Source of the DNA: Streptomyces melanogenes | GTDB taxonomy: Bacteria > Actinomycetota > Actinomycetes > Streptomycetales > Streptomycetaceae | Assembly: GCF_014649795.1 (NCBI RefSeq) | Contig: NZ_BMTS01000005.1 | Location: forward strand, 248,001-312,000 | Direction of reading: 5' to 3' | DNA length: 64,000 nt | Part shown: one piece after another, positions 1-8,564 of the stretch | Layout: each line of letters begins with the position of its first letter | How positions within the stretch are numbered: the first letter of the stretch is position 1 | The notes under the pieces: model-generated | Databases searched by the model: none | What the model was told of the DNA's origin: nothing | The model's input: the letters and a program-made list of their open reading frames with translations, nothing else | Made by a program: the position numbers and the translations under genes

Positions 1-603
1 CTCGACGGAGCCGTCCTCGGCGGCGGGCTGACCCTGACGCTCCGCCTTGCGGGCGGCCTGCGCCTCGCGGGCTTCGGCCATCGCCTCGGTCTTCTTCTTG
101 TGCGGACCGAGGACCATGATCATGTTCCGGCCGTCCTGCTTCGGGTTCGACTCGACGAAACCGAGGTCCTGGACGTCCTCCGCGAGACGCTGCAGCAGTC
201 GGTAGCCGAGCTCCGGCCGGGACTGCTCGCGACCACGGAACATGATCGTGATCTTGACCTTGTCGCCCTGCTTGAGGAACCGGACGACGTGACCCTTCTT
301 GGTGTCATAGTCGTGCGGGTCGATCTTCGGCCGGAGCTTCATCTCCTTGATGACCGTGTGCGCCTGGTTCTTGCGCGCCTCACGGGCCTTCATGGCCGAC
401 TCGTACTTGAACTTCCCGTAGTCCATGAGCTTGCACACGGGCGGACGGGCGTTCGCCGCGACCTCGACCAGGTCCAGGTCGTACTCCTGTGCGAGCTCCA
501 GGGCCTTGGCAAGCGGAACAATCCCGACCTGCTCGCCGCTGGGACCGACAAGTCGCACTTCGGGAACGCGAATCCGGTCGTTGATGCGGGGCTCGGCGCT
601 GAT
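1..603 (-). CDS. infC: Translation initiation factor IF-3 (3' end outside window)
   Basis: IF-3 binds the 30S subunit, prevents premature 50S joining and monitors the start codon-initiator tRNA match. The reading frame contains the typical IF-3 segments: an N-terminal stretch beginning [12 protein letters not shown], the linker [11 protein letters not shown], and the C-terminal domain with MFRGRE and [13 protein letters not shown]. The gene continues past base 1, so the C terminus is cut off. I place the start at an ATC codon (603-601) because GAGGAGG lies 4 nt upstream and the protein then begins as IF-3 normally does. A rare AUU/AUC start is the classic self-regulating feature of infC in E. 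coli. An in-frame GTG at 627-625 would add WCYRGGS and read through the Shine-Dalgarno, so it is less likely. rpmI and rplT would be expected beyond the left edge. Confidence 0.93.
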   Translation of the reverse strand, partial: MSAEPRINDRIRVPEVRLVGPSGEQVGIVPLAKALELAQEYDLDLVEVAANARPPVCKLMDYGKFKYESAMKAREARKNQAHTVIKEMKLRPKIDPHDYDTKKGHVVRFLKQGDKVKITIMFRGREQSRPELGYRLLQRLAEDVQDLGFVESNPKQDGRNMIMVLGPHKKKTEAMAEAREAQAARKAERQGQPAAEDGSVE

Positions 604-656
604 GGATCCTCCTCGGTAGCACCACACGCCTGTCCGGCAGACAGCCGCGTATGTCT

Positions 657-683
657 TCACTCGGACCAACCGCCGTGGCACAT
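657..683 (-). CDS. Possible 8-codon leader ORF upstream of infC
   Basis: A tiny frame ATG-TGC-CAC-GGC-GGT-TGG-TCC-GAG-TGA encodes MCHGGWSE. It starts immediately after the U-run of the leader terminator and ends about 50 nt before the infC start. A G-rich stretch in the 3' arm of the terminator stem lies at plausible Shine-Dalgarno distance. This is only a candidate leader peptide. Nothing beyond position and an intact frame supports translation. Confidence 0.15.
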   Translation of the reverse strand: MCHGGWSE

Positions 684-714
684 GAAAAATGCCCCGTCGG
701 GACACAGGCGGGGC
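684..714 (-). terminator. Intrinsic terminator / attenuator in the infC leader
   Basis: On the minus strand GCCCCG (714-709) pairs with CGGGGC (696-691) and is followed by five U residues (689-685). It sits about 80 nt upstream of infC with no gene before it, so it can only act on the infC leader transcript. That suggests attenuation of the infC-rpmI-rplT operon, as known for IF-3/L20 operons in other bacteria. The anti-terminator is not resolved. Confidence 0.6.
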
Positions 715-954
715 TCCATGGACAACCGGAGCACCGCCGCGGTCAACCGCGGGGCGCACATCGGACGGCTCCATCGTCCGTACGGAACGATGGCGGCCGT
801 CTGACCGGATGACCCGCCGCCCCGGAGGGCAGTCAGGTGGGAGATCGGAGCCTCCACTTGTGGGCCGGGCACATGGGAGTGCCTGGCCGGTCGTTACACA
901 AGGTTAGCAGCACCCGGGCACGGGGGCCAATCGTGTGCACAACACCGCAGCGCC

Positions 955-968
955 TATCGTGTGGGGCA
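955..968 (+). promoter_or_regulatory. -10 box of a probable leaderless promoter (DUF1844 gene)
   Basis: TATCGT at 955-960 is followed by only 7 nt before the ATG at 968. Transcription would therefore start at or next to the start codon. No Shine-Dalgarno is needed, and only a weak GGGG is present. Confidence 0.45.
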
Positions 969-1333
969 TGAGTGAGACCTCCCCCCAGTCCTCCGGGACC
1001 ACCGACTTCGACACCATGACCCGCGACATCGCGGAGGTCCCGGCCGTCGAGGTGATCGTCACGGTCGCCGTGAACCTGATGAGCGCCGCCGCGGTCAAGC
1101 TCGGACTGACGGAGGAGGGCGACGAGCACAAGGACCTGGACGAGGCCCGCAAGCTCGTGCACGCGCTGGCCGGTCTGCTCGACGCCAGCACCACCGAGAT
1201 CAGCTCGTTCCACGCCGCCCCGCTGCGCGACGGCCTCAAGTCCCTCCAGCTCGCCTTCCGCGAGGCGTCGGTCGTCCCGGACGAGCCGGGCCAGGGCCCG
1301 GGCGAGAAGTACACGGGCCCGGTGTACGGCTAG
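968..1333 (+). CDS. DUF1844 domain protein
   Basis: A 121-residue soluble protein of the DUF1844 family, a small actinobacterial family usually found near infC. Recognisable family segments are EVIVTVAVNLMSAAAVKLGL and LDEARKLVHALAGLLD, which form mainly helical stretches, and the C-terminal tail LREAFREAS-like/PGEKYTGPVYG. No catalytic motif, signal peptide or membrane segment is visible. The function is unknown. I start at ATG 968 rather than the in-frame GTG at 935 because a -10 hexamer ends 7 nt before the ATG, which suggests a leaderless mRNA. It is convergent with the SseB-family gene. Confidence 0.85.
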   Translation: MSETSPQSSGTTDFDTMTRDIAEVPAVEVIVTVAVNLMSAAAVKLGLTEEGDEHKDLDEARKLVHALAGLLDASTTEISSFHAAPLRDGLKSLQLAFREASVVPDEPGQGPGEKYTGPVYG

Positions 1334-1359
1334 TCGCCGCTCCTCCACCCGTACGAAGC

Positions 1360-1390
1360 GAAGCGCCTCCGGACGAACCGGGGGCGCTTC
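1360..1390. terminator. Bidirectional terminator between convergent genes
   Basis: Arms 1360-1372 and 1378-1390 (GAAGCGCC ... GGCGCTTC, one G-U pair) enclose a 5-nt loop and are followed rightward by TTC. It lies between the ends of the DUF1844 gene and the SseB-family gene. Confidence 0.6.
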
Positions 1391-1412
1391 TTCATGCCTG
1401 GCCCGTACACGC

Positions 1413-2150
1413 TCAGCGCGTGAACAGGGGCTCGTTGGGCTGCGGGGCCGCGGCCGGGAGCAGGGCCAGGTCGAGGCCCTGGACGAGCCGGGCGCGCAGC
1501 ACCTCGTCGGCGGCGAGCAGCTCGACGACCCGGCGGGCGGCGTCGGCCGGCACCGCGCCCTCGGCGAGGACCAGGGCGAGCGTGCCGTCGGCGCTGCCGG
1601 GGCCGAGGTGGGCGCGCAGGACGGCCGGTTCGGCGGCGACCGCCGTGCGCACGGCCTCGATGACCGCCGGGTCGTCGAGCGGGTCCGCGCTGGTGCGCCC
1701 CTCGGCGAGGGCGAGCAGCGCGCCGCCCTTCAGTTCGTACGCGACGGGCCCCGCCAGATCGAGGACGACCGTGTCGGCCCGCTCGTGCGCGGCGGCCTGG
1801 AGCGCCTGGTGCAGCGGTACGGCGACGGGCCGGGCCTCCGGGTCCCACAGCGCGAGCGAGGCGAGCGAGGTGAAGGCGGGCAGCGCCTTGCGGTCGCCCG
1901 CGGTGAGGGTGGGGACGGCCATGTCGCTGGTCTTCTCGCGGCGAAGCCCGTTCTCGTCGGTCTCCACCTCGCCGAGCACGGCGACGACGGGGACGAGCAG
2001 GCGGGCGCCCTTGAGCGCGGCGAGGACGCGCGACTGGGCCGCGCCGCTGCCCCGGTCCTCGGCCCAGGCGGCGAGCGCCGCCGTGAGTTCGGGGTCGGCG
2101 GTGCCGTCGTCGTCGGAGAAACCGGGGTCCGGGATGTTCTTGAGCGCCAC
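1413..2150 (-). CDS. SseB-family protein
   Basis: A 245-residue cytoplasmic protein matching the SseB N-terminal domain family. It carries the LLVPVVAVLGE segment, the TSDMAVPTLTAGDRKALPAFTS-type stretch and the YELKGGALLALAEG segment. In streptomycetes this protein accompanies infC; its biochemical role is not known. The C-terminal third, after about residue 165, is alanine/leucine-rich and helical. The GTG start at 2150 has no good Shine-Dalgarno, but TAGGCT (2162-2157) lies 6 nt upstream, which points to a leaderless transcript. A dispersed inverted repeat lies just upstream (2215-2359). Confidence 0.82.
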   Translation of the reverse strand: MALKNIPDPGFSDDDGTADPELTAALAAWAEDRGSGAAQSRVLAALKGARLLVPVVAVLGEVETDENGLRREKTSDMAVPTLTAGDRKALPAFTSLASLALWDPEARPVAVPLHQALQAAAHERADTVVLDLAGPVAYELKGGALLALAEGRTSADPLDDPAVIEAVRTAVAAEPAVLRAHLGPGSADGTLALVLAEGAVPADAARRVVELLAADEVLRARLVQGLDLALLPAAAPQPNEPLFTR

Positions 2151-2156
2151 GCCCCG

Positions 2157-2162
2157 AGCCTA
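2157..2162 (-). promoter_or_regulatory. -10 box of a probable leaderless promoter (SseB-family gene)
   Basis: TAGGCT on the minus strand is followed by CGGGGC and then the GTG start at 2150. The 6-nt spacing implies that the mRNA begins at the start codon. Confidence 0.45.
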
Positions 2163-2214
2163 TCCGGGGTCGGCCCCGGCCCCCGCACCAGGGGAATCAC
2201 GTAGTGGGCGTGGC

Positions 2215-2359
2215 TTCGTCTGCGGACCGTAGGTGGCTGGTCGCGCAGTTCCCCGCGCCCCTTAAATGCCGCTGCGCGGCATCCCCTGGGGCGCCCCGAA
2301 GGGGCGCATTTAGGGGCGCGGGGAACTGCGCGAGCAACCCACCACGGTCCGCAGACGAA
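2215..2359. repeat. Streptomyces dispersed GC-rich repeat, inverted-pair copy
   Basis: Two near-identical arms of about 50 bp face each other. The left arm (2215-2271) begins TTCGTCTGCGG and carries CGCGCAGTTCCCCGCGCCCC. The right arm (about 2303-2359) is its inverse. The centre contains two small stem-loops (GCCGCTGCGCGGC and GGGGCGCCCCGAAGGGGCGC). Single-arm relatives occur at 4653-4701 and 63036-63080, and a degenerate one at 12914-13006. The copy lies between the mycosin stop and the SseB-family start, where it could fold into a very large hairpin and end transcription. Confidence 0.85.
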
Positions 2360-2373
2360 CGGGGCCCAGCCAC

Positions 2374-3561
2374 TCACGCTCCCGCGTGTTCCGTGCGGCT
2401 GCCGCGCCACAGGGTCAGGGACGCGGTGAGGAGGAGGGCGCCCGCGGCCGCGGCGAGGGCGGCGAGCCAGTCGCCGCGGTGGTCGTCGCCCTTCTCCTTG
2501 TCGGGGCCCGCGCCGAAGTACGTGCGGGCGCGACCGGTCGCCGTGTTCGTCCGGACCTCGGGCTTGAGGCGGGCGCCCTCGGCGAGGGCGGCGGCCGGGT
2601 CGACGCTGCCGTAGCCGCGGGCGTCGTCGCGGCCGCCCTTGGGCGCGTTGCGGGCGGTGTCCGCGAGCAGGGTCTTGATCTGGGCCGGGGAGAGGCCGGG
2701 GTGGGCCGCGCGGACCAGGGCGACGGCGCCGGAGACGAAGGCGGAGGCCGCGCTGGTGCCCCAGCCCTCGTAGTACTTGCGGTCCGGGTCCGCTATCACC
2801 ACGTCCACGCCGGGCGCGGAGACGGTGGCGTACCACCGGCGGGTGGAGAAGGCGGCGTGCGTGCCGTAGCGGTCGACGGCGGCGACGGCGATGACGCCCG
2901 GGTAGGCGGCGGGGTAGGAGACGTGGTCGCCCTGTTCGCCGCCGTTGCCCGCGGAGGCGACGACGACGGCGCCCCGGGAGAGGGCGTACTGGATGGCGGC
3001 GTCCTCGGAGGGCTCGGGGTGCGCGGAGGCGCTGTCGTCGCCGAGCGAGAGGTTGATGACGTCGGCGCCGTGGTCGGCGGCCCAGCGGATGCCCTCGGCG
3101 AGTGCGCCGCCGCGTGACTCGCGGGCCTTCTTGCGCGCCGGGTCGGTGGATTCGAGGATCACCCGGACCGGCAGGATCCTGGCCTCGGGGGCGATGCCGA
3201 GGACGCCATCTCCTCTGCCCGGCCCGTGTCCGTGGCCCGCGATGATCCCGGCCATGGCGGTACCGTGCCGGGCCCAGTCGCGGCTGCCGCGACCGGCCCC
3301 GAAGCCGACGAGGTCCTTGCCGGTGAGGACCTGTCCGGCGAGGTCGGGGTGGGTGGCGTCGACCCCGGTGTCGAGTACGGCGACGGTGATGCCCTTGCCC
3401 TTGGTCGTCCGCCACGCCTGCTCGGTGTGCATGGCGGCGAGCTCCCACTGGCGGTCCCGGATGGCGTCCGCGTGCGCGGGCGCGGCGGGCAGGAGCAGCG
3501 CGAGCGAGGCCGCGGCGGCGAGGGCGGCGGCACGCCGGGGCGTACGGCGGGGCGTGGTCAT
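2374..3561 (-). CDS. Mycosin-like S8 serine protease, membrane-anchored
   Basis: A 395-residue subtilisin-family protease. All three catalytic residues are present: Asp64 in AVLDTGVD, His99 in RHGTAMAG and Ser270 in GTSAASA; the oxyanion Asn206 is in ASAGNGG. Residues 1-31 form a signal peptide ending in AHA. The C terminus has one membrane span (LAALAAAAGALLLTASLTLW) before a short cytoplasmic tail, so the protease faces outward. This layout matches mycosins (MycP) of type VII secretion. No EccB/C/D/E or WXG100 gene is in the window, so the substrate is unknown. ATG 3561 overlaps the stop of the upstream gene by 4 nt (ATGA), indicating translational coupling. Confidence 0.88.
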   Translation of the reverse strand: MTTPRRTPRRAAALAAAASLALLLPAAPAHADAIRDRQWELAAMHTEQAWRTTKGKGITVAVLDTGVDATHPDLAGQVLTGKDLVGFGAGRGSRDWARHGTAMAGIIAGHGHGPGRGDGVLGIAPEARILPVRVILESTDPARKKARESRGGALAEGIRWAADHGADVINLSLGDDSASAHPEPSEDAAIQYALSRGAVVVASAGNGGEQGDHVSYPAAYPGVIAVAAVDRYGTHAAFSTRRWYATVSAPGVDVVIADPDRKYYEGWGTSAASAFVSGAVALVRAAHPGLSPAQIKTLLADTARNAPKGGRDDARGYGSVDPAAALAEGARLKPEVRTNTATGRARTYFGAGPDKEKGDDHRGDWLAALAAAAGALLLTASLTLWRGSRTEHAGA

Positions 3562-4826
3562 GACGGCTTCTTCGTTCCGGTGGCGGCGGTCTTGCGCAGG
3601 GCCCGTTCCACCCGGTCCGCGATGCCCTTGGCGTCGTAGGTGAGCCCCGCCTCGACGGGTGCCTCCGTCGCGCCCTCGTCGAGGGCGCGGTCGGCGGGCT
3701 GGGGGGCGGTGACGGTACGGGCGTCGGCGAAGCCGGTGACGGAGTAGACGACGACGGGGGCGTCGGTGAGGACGCGTACGGTCCAGCTCGCCCGCTGCTT
3801 GTCGCCGAACCGGGCGGCGGGGGTGCCCGCGACGGCGTACGGGCGCGGCATCAGGTCGTCGCGGTCGCCGAGCGACTCGTCGCTGAACCGGGTGCGCAGC
3901 GCGCCCATCGCGTCGGCGTCGGCCTCGGTGAAGACCAGCCCGACGGTGGTGACGGCGGAGGAGCTGGCGTCGGTGTACGTGGCGCGCAACAGCCGTACGC
4001 AGCCGACGGGTTGGAGCGCCTTGAGCAGCAGCGGGTCGAGCGCCCCGGCGCACCCGGCGTCGGGCGCGACCCCGATGCGGGTCCACACGCGGTCGGCGCC
4101 GCCCGGCCCGGCGCCGCTGCCGTTGAGGGTCGGCGGGAAGAGGGTGTCCACGGGGGTGTTGTGCCACATCTCGCGGGCGGCGGTGTACCCCCCGTGCGCG
4201 TCCGCTCCCCCGGACCCCCCGCTCAGCCAGCTCCCGGCGGCGGCGCCCCCGAGCAGCCCGATCCCCAGCACGAGGCAGACGGCGGCCGCGACGACCCGGC
4301 CCCGGCGCCGGACCGAGGGCGCGGCGACGGGTATGGGCGGCACGGGGTGCGGGACCGTTCCGGGGAACGGCGGGGCGGCGGGCGGGGCCATGACGGGCGT
4401 GGGCCCGGCGGGCGGGGGTGGCGTCGGCGGGGCCGGGGGCCGGGTCGGGGCGGGGTGCGGCGGGAGGGGCGGGCGCGCGGGCTGCGGGGAGGTGCGCGTC
4501 GGCGCGGCCGGGCGCACGGCCGCCGGAGCCGTCGGGGGCTTCGCGGGTATGCGCGGCCGGGGCGCCAGGGCCGCGTCCAGGAGGTCGATGGCCGAACGCG
4601 GCGACGCGTCGGCGCGGCGGGGCGCGGAGGTGGTCGGTGGTCGGCCGGGTGCTTCGTCTGCGGGCCGGTGCGGGCTGGGCGCGCAGTTCCCCGCGCCCCT
4701 TGGGAGGACCGGGCGCGCGGGGGCGGAGGGCTCGTCCGAGGCCGGGAACGGCGCGGTGTCGCGGGCCGGGTCGGTCTCCTCGGGGTGGCGCGTCGCGGCC
4801 GGGGGGCGTTGTGCGTCCGTGGTCAA
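3558..4826 (-). CDS. Proline-rich single-pass membrane protein coupled to the mycosin
   Basis: A 422-residue protein with a long Pro/Ala-rich N-terminal region (residues about 1-170). It has one membrane span near 175-200 (VVAAAVCLVLGIGLLGGAAAG) and an extracellular C-terminal domain of about 220 residues with two cysteines (CAGALDPLLL, VGCVRLLRA). I do not recognise the C-terminal fold. Its 4-nt overlap with the mycosin gene argues for joint function, perhaps as a partner or substrate. The start is TTG 4826 behind GAGGGGGG. Residues 42-58 (PRGAGNCAPSPHRPADE) are the translation of a dispersed intergenic repeat (4653-4701), so the repeat has entered the coding region in frame. A start downstream of the repeat cannot be excluded. 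Confidence 0.7.
   Translation of the reverse strand: MTTDAQRPPAATRHPEETDPARDTAPFPASDEPSAPARPVLPRGAGNCAPSPHRPADEAPGRPPTTSAPRRADASPRSAIDLLDAALAPRPRIPAKPPTAPAAVRPAAPTRTSPQPARPPLPPHPAPTRPPAPPTPPPPAGPTPVMAPPAAPPFPGTVPHPVPPIPVAAPSVRRRGRVVAAAVCLVLGIGLLGGAAAGSWLSGGSGGADAHGGYTAAREMWHNTPVDTLFPPTLNGSGAGPGGADRVWTRIGVAPDAGCAGALDPLLLKALQPVGCVRLLRATYTDASSSAVTTVGLVFTEADADAMGALRTRFSDESLGDRDDLMPRPYAVAGTPAARFGDKQRASWTVRVLTDAPVVVYSVTGFADARTVTAPQPADRALDEGATEAPVEAGLTYDAKGIADRVERALRKTAATGTKKPS
4653..4701. repeat. Streptomyces dispersed repeat, single arm inside a coding sequence
   Basis: TTCGTCTGCGG at the left end and CGCGCAGTTCCCCGCGCCCC at the right match the left arm of the 2215-2359 repeat almost base for base. 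It lies wholly inside the proline-rich membrane protein gene and keeps its frame open, contributing residues 42-58. Confidence 0.8.
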
Positions 4827-5008
4827 TGGCCCCCCTCGTGCCCCTCGTGCGTGCGCTGCGGATCGGCTTGGCCGGCAGGGCCGTTCGTCGCCGCGTGGGC
4901 GCTACTTTACGGGCTGGGGCGGGGTGGCAGGGCGGTGGTCCGTGGTCGGGGCATCTGCACCGACTCGTCCCCCTACCCCCGGGTAAGCCGTTCTGGCAGG
5001 CTCTGCGC

Positions 5009-6211
5009 ATGACTCCCCGCGCCGCAGACCGGGCCCGGTACGACCGGGCCACCGCCCTACTCGACGCCCCGCTCGCGCTCGTGGATCTGGAGGCGTTCGA
5101 CGCCAACGCCGACGGCCTGGTCCGGCGCGCCCAGGGCAAGCCGATCCGGGTCGCCAGCAAGTCCGTGCGCTGCCGGGCGCTGCTCGAACGGGTGCTGGCC
5201 AGGGACGGGTTCGCCGGGATCATGTCGTTCACGCTGGCGGAGTCGATCTGGCTGGCCCGGGCCGGGTTCGAGGACGTTCTCCTCGCGTATCCGTCCGCCG
5301 ACCGGGACCGCTTCGCGGAGCTCGCCGCCGACCCCAAGCTGGCGGCCGCGATCACCGTCATGGTCGACGACCCCGCCCAGCTCGACCTCATCGACCGGGC
5401 CCGGGACCGCGCCGACCTGCCCGTACGGATCTGTCTGGAACTGGACACCTCGCTCCAACTGCTCGGCGGGCGCGTACGGGTCGGCGCCCGCCGGTCCCCG
5501 CTGCGCGAGCCCGCGCAGCTCGCCGAGCTCGCCCGTGCGGTCGTCCGCCGTCCGGGCTTCCGGCTGGTCGGGCTGATGGCGTACGAGGGGCATGTCGCCG
5601 GGGTCGGGGACGACATCGCGGGGCGGCCGGTGCGGTCGCGGGCGATCCGGCTGATGCAGACCGCCGCGCGCAAGGAGCTCGCGGCCCGCCGGGCCGAGGT
5701 GGTGCGGGCGGTCCGGGCAGTCGCACCCGACCTGGAGTTCGTCAACGGCGGCGGGACGGGGAGCGTGCAGCACACCGCCGCCGAGGACGCCGTCACGGAG
5801 ATCGCCGCCGGGTCGGGGCTGTACGTGCCGCGGCTCTTCGACAACTACACGTCGTTCACCGGGCGCCCCGCCGCGCTCTTCGCCCTGCCCGTGGTGCGCC
5901 GCCCGGGCGTGGGCGTCGTCACCGTGCTCGGCGGCGGCTACCCCGCGTCCGGGGCGGCGGGCGTGGACCGGCTGCCCGTCCCGTACCTCCCCGAGGGGCT
6001 GCGCTACGACCCGCAGGAGGGTGCCGGGGAGGTGCAGACGCCGCTGCTCGGCACCGCCGCCGACGATCTGCTGATCGGGGACAAGGTGTGGTTCCGGCAC
6101 GCCAAGGCCGGTGAACTGTGCGAGCGGTTCGACGAGTTGCACCTGGTGGAGGGCGACCGCGTCACCGCGACCGTGCCCACGTACCGGGGCGAGGGGCGCA
6201 CCTTCCTCTGA
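5009..6211 (+). CDS. Amino acid deaminase/aldolase, alanine-racemase-like PLP fold
   Basis: A 400-residue protein of the alanine racemase N-terminal / D-threonine aldolase superfamily (fold-type III PLP enzymes). The probable Schiff-base lysine is in PIRVASKSVR near residue 48. The barrel segments LMAYEGHV and FVNGGGTGS and the C-terminal beta domain segment GDKVWFRHAKAGELCERFDE follow. Such proteins are annotated as amino acid deaminase/aldolase; the substrate cannot be read from sequence. No Shine-Dalgarno precedes ATG 5009, but CAGGCT sits 6 nt upstream, so leaderless expression is possible. It is convergent with the DUF2510 gene, 15 nt away. Confidence 0.82.
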   Translation: MTPRAADRARYDRATALLDAPLALVDLEAFDANADGLVRRAQGKPIRVASKSVRCRALLERVLARDGFAGIMSFTLAESIWLARAGFEDVLLAYPSADRDRFAELAADPKLAAAITVMVDDPAQLDLIDRARDRADLPVRICLELDTSLQLLGGRVRVGARRSPLREPAQLAELARAVVRRPGFRLVGLMAYEGHVAGVGDDIAGRPVRSRAIRLMQTAARKELAARRAEVVRAVRAVAPDLEFVNGGGTGSVQHTAAEDAVTEIAAGSGLYVPRLFDNYTSFTGRPAALFALPVVRRPGVGVVTVLGGGYPASGAAGVDRLPVPYLPEGLRYDPQEGAGEVQTPLLGTAADDLLIGDKVWFRHAKAGELCERFDELHLVEGDRVTATVPTYRGEGRTFL

Positions 6212-6221
6212 GGCCCCGGGG

Positions 6222-6238
6222 CCGGGTCACAGACCCGG
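6222..6238. terminator. Short hairpin at convergent gene ends
   Basis: CCGGGTC (6222-6228) and GACCCGG (6232-6238) flank a 3-nt loop. The hairpin overlaps the stop codon of the leftward DUF2510 gene and lies 11 nt after the stop of the rightward deaminase gene. Confidence 0.35.
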
Positions 6239-7165
6239 TGGCGCCACGCTGCTGCCGACCCCGCCGTTCTCCTGGCCGCCGAGGACCCGGATCCCCGAGG
6301 TGATCTTGTCGAGGACGGCGAGCGGCGGGGCGCCCTTCCCCGCGTCGAAGGCGAACCGGATGACGATCATCGATTCGCTGCCGACGCTCGACGGGAAGGC
6401 CAGCGACTGCACATGGCCGCCGGGCCCCGCGCCCGTCTTCACGCTCCAGCGCACCAGGTACCCGGTGCGCCCGGCGACGACGACGGACCCGGACCTCACC
6501 TCGCGGTGCGAGACGATCCCGCCGTATCGCTGACGGCCGACGGCGTCCTCCTTGAAGGCTGCGTCGGCCGCGTCAGCGATGTCGTGCTTGGCGAGCGCCT
6601 CGGCGGTCCTGAGGTCGGTACGGGTCGGCGTACGGGTGTTGACCCAGGCGTGGTGGCAGAACGCGCCCGCGTCGCCCGGGCAGTCGAAGGTGTCCTTGGT
6701 CTGCATCGTGGGCAGGCCGTCGATCCTGGACTCGGCCTTCTCCCAGCCCGGCAGGACCGGCAGGGTGATGCCGTTGAGCTGGTCGACCAGGAGGTTCGGG
6801 TCGTCGCTGGGCGAGGGCTGCGGCGCGGGGGCCGTGCTCTGCGTCGGTGCGACTGTCGACTTGGTCGTCGCGCCGCCGGGTGCGGCGTCGGCCTTCGGCT
6901 CCCCGTCGTCCCCGTTCAGGACGATCACCCCGGCCACCAGCGCCGTGACGAGCACCGCGGCGGCCACGGCCGCGGCGACCACCGGGCCCCGGCCGCGCGG
7001 CCGGGGCTGCGGCGCGACGGGCCCCAGCGGAACGGTCGGCGGCGCGGGCGGCACCGCCTGACCTGCGGCCCTGGTGTGCCCGGTCCAGGCGGTCCCGTCC
7101 CACCAGCGCTCCAGCACGGGGGTGCCCGGATCCGGGTACCAACCAGGCGGTGTCGTCATGCTCAT
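6227..7165 (-). CDS. DUF2510 domain single-pass membrane protein
   Basis: A 312-residue protein starting with a DUF2510 motif (PPGWYPDPGTPVLERWWDGTAWTG, residues about 6-30), a short tryptophan-rich cytoplasmic domain common in actinobacteria. A proline-rich linker, one membrane span (residues about 65-85, VVAAAVAAAVLVTALVAGVIVL) and a Thr/Pro-rich linker follow. The extracellular domain (about 130-300) carries two cysteines (TFDCPGDAGAFCHHAW). The outer domain is unrecognised. It starts at ATG 7165 with GGGTGG upstream; a second ATG 6 nt later is also possible. Confidence 0.8.
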   Translation of the reverse strand: MSMTTPPGWYPDPGTPVLERWWDGTAWTGHTRAAGQAVPPAPPTVPLGPVAPQPRPRGRGPVVAAAVAAAVLVTALVAGVIVLNGDDGEPKADAAPGGATTKSTVAPTQSTAPAPQPSPSDDPNLLVDQLNGITLPVLPGWEKAESRIDGLPTMQTKDTFDCPGDAGAFCHHAWVNTRTPTRTDLRTAEALAKHDIADAADAAFKEDAVGRQRYGGIVSHREVRSGSVVVAGRTGYLVRWSVKTGAGPGGHVQSLAFPSSVGSESMIVIRFAFDAGKGAPPLAVLDKITSGIRVLGGQENGGVGSSVAPPGL

Positions 7166-7187
7166 CGGGCCACCCTAGAACGGCGGT

Positions 7188-8462
<1,275 letters not shown>

Positions 8463-8508
8463 GAACGCTCCTGTGACGAAGGGAAGATCAACGGGGACGG
8501 TAGACAGA

Positions 8509-8538
8509 ACAGCCGGGCGTCGTGCGACGCCCGGCTGT
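8509..8538 (-). terminator. Terminator after the dehydrogenase operon
   Basis: Perfect 14-bp arms (8509-8522 and 8525-8538, ACAGCCGGGCGTCG and its complement) lie directly after the stop of the leftward short-chain dehydrogenase gene. They close the glnA-like/aldehyde dehydrogenase/dehydrogenase operon. Confidence 0.65.
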
Positions 8539-8564
8539 CGGGGTGGTGGAGTACAGGTGAACGC

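Larger units (their letters stand above)
628..967. promoter_or_regulatory. Divergent regulatory region between infC and the DUF1844 gene
   Basis: This 340-nt stretch has no convincing full-size gene. It holds the infC leader with its terminator (684-714) and a possible 8-codon frame (657-683). At the other end is the rightward promoter of the DUF1844 gene, with a TATCGT hexamer at 955-960. The middle (about 720-900) should contain the infC promoter, but I cannot place its -10 with confidence. Confidence 0.5.

Noticed and set aside
3562..5844. Extension of the mycosin frame to 5844
   Set aside because: The extra part runs out of frame through the proline-rich membrane protein gene and antisense to the deaminase gene; a signal peptide and coupled ATG at 3561 fix the true start.
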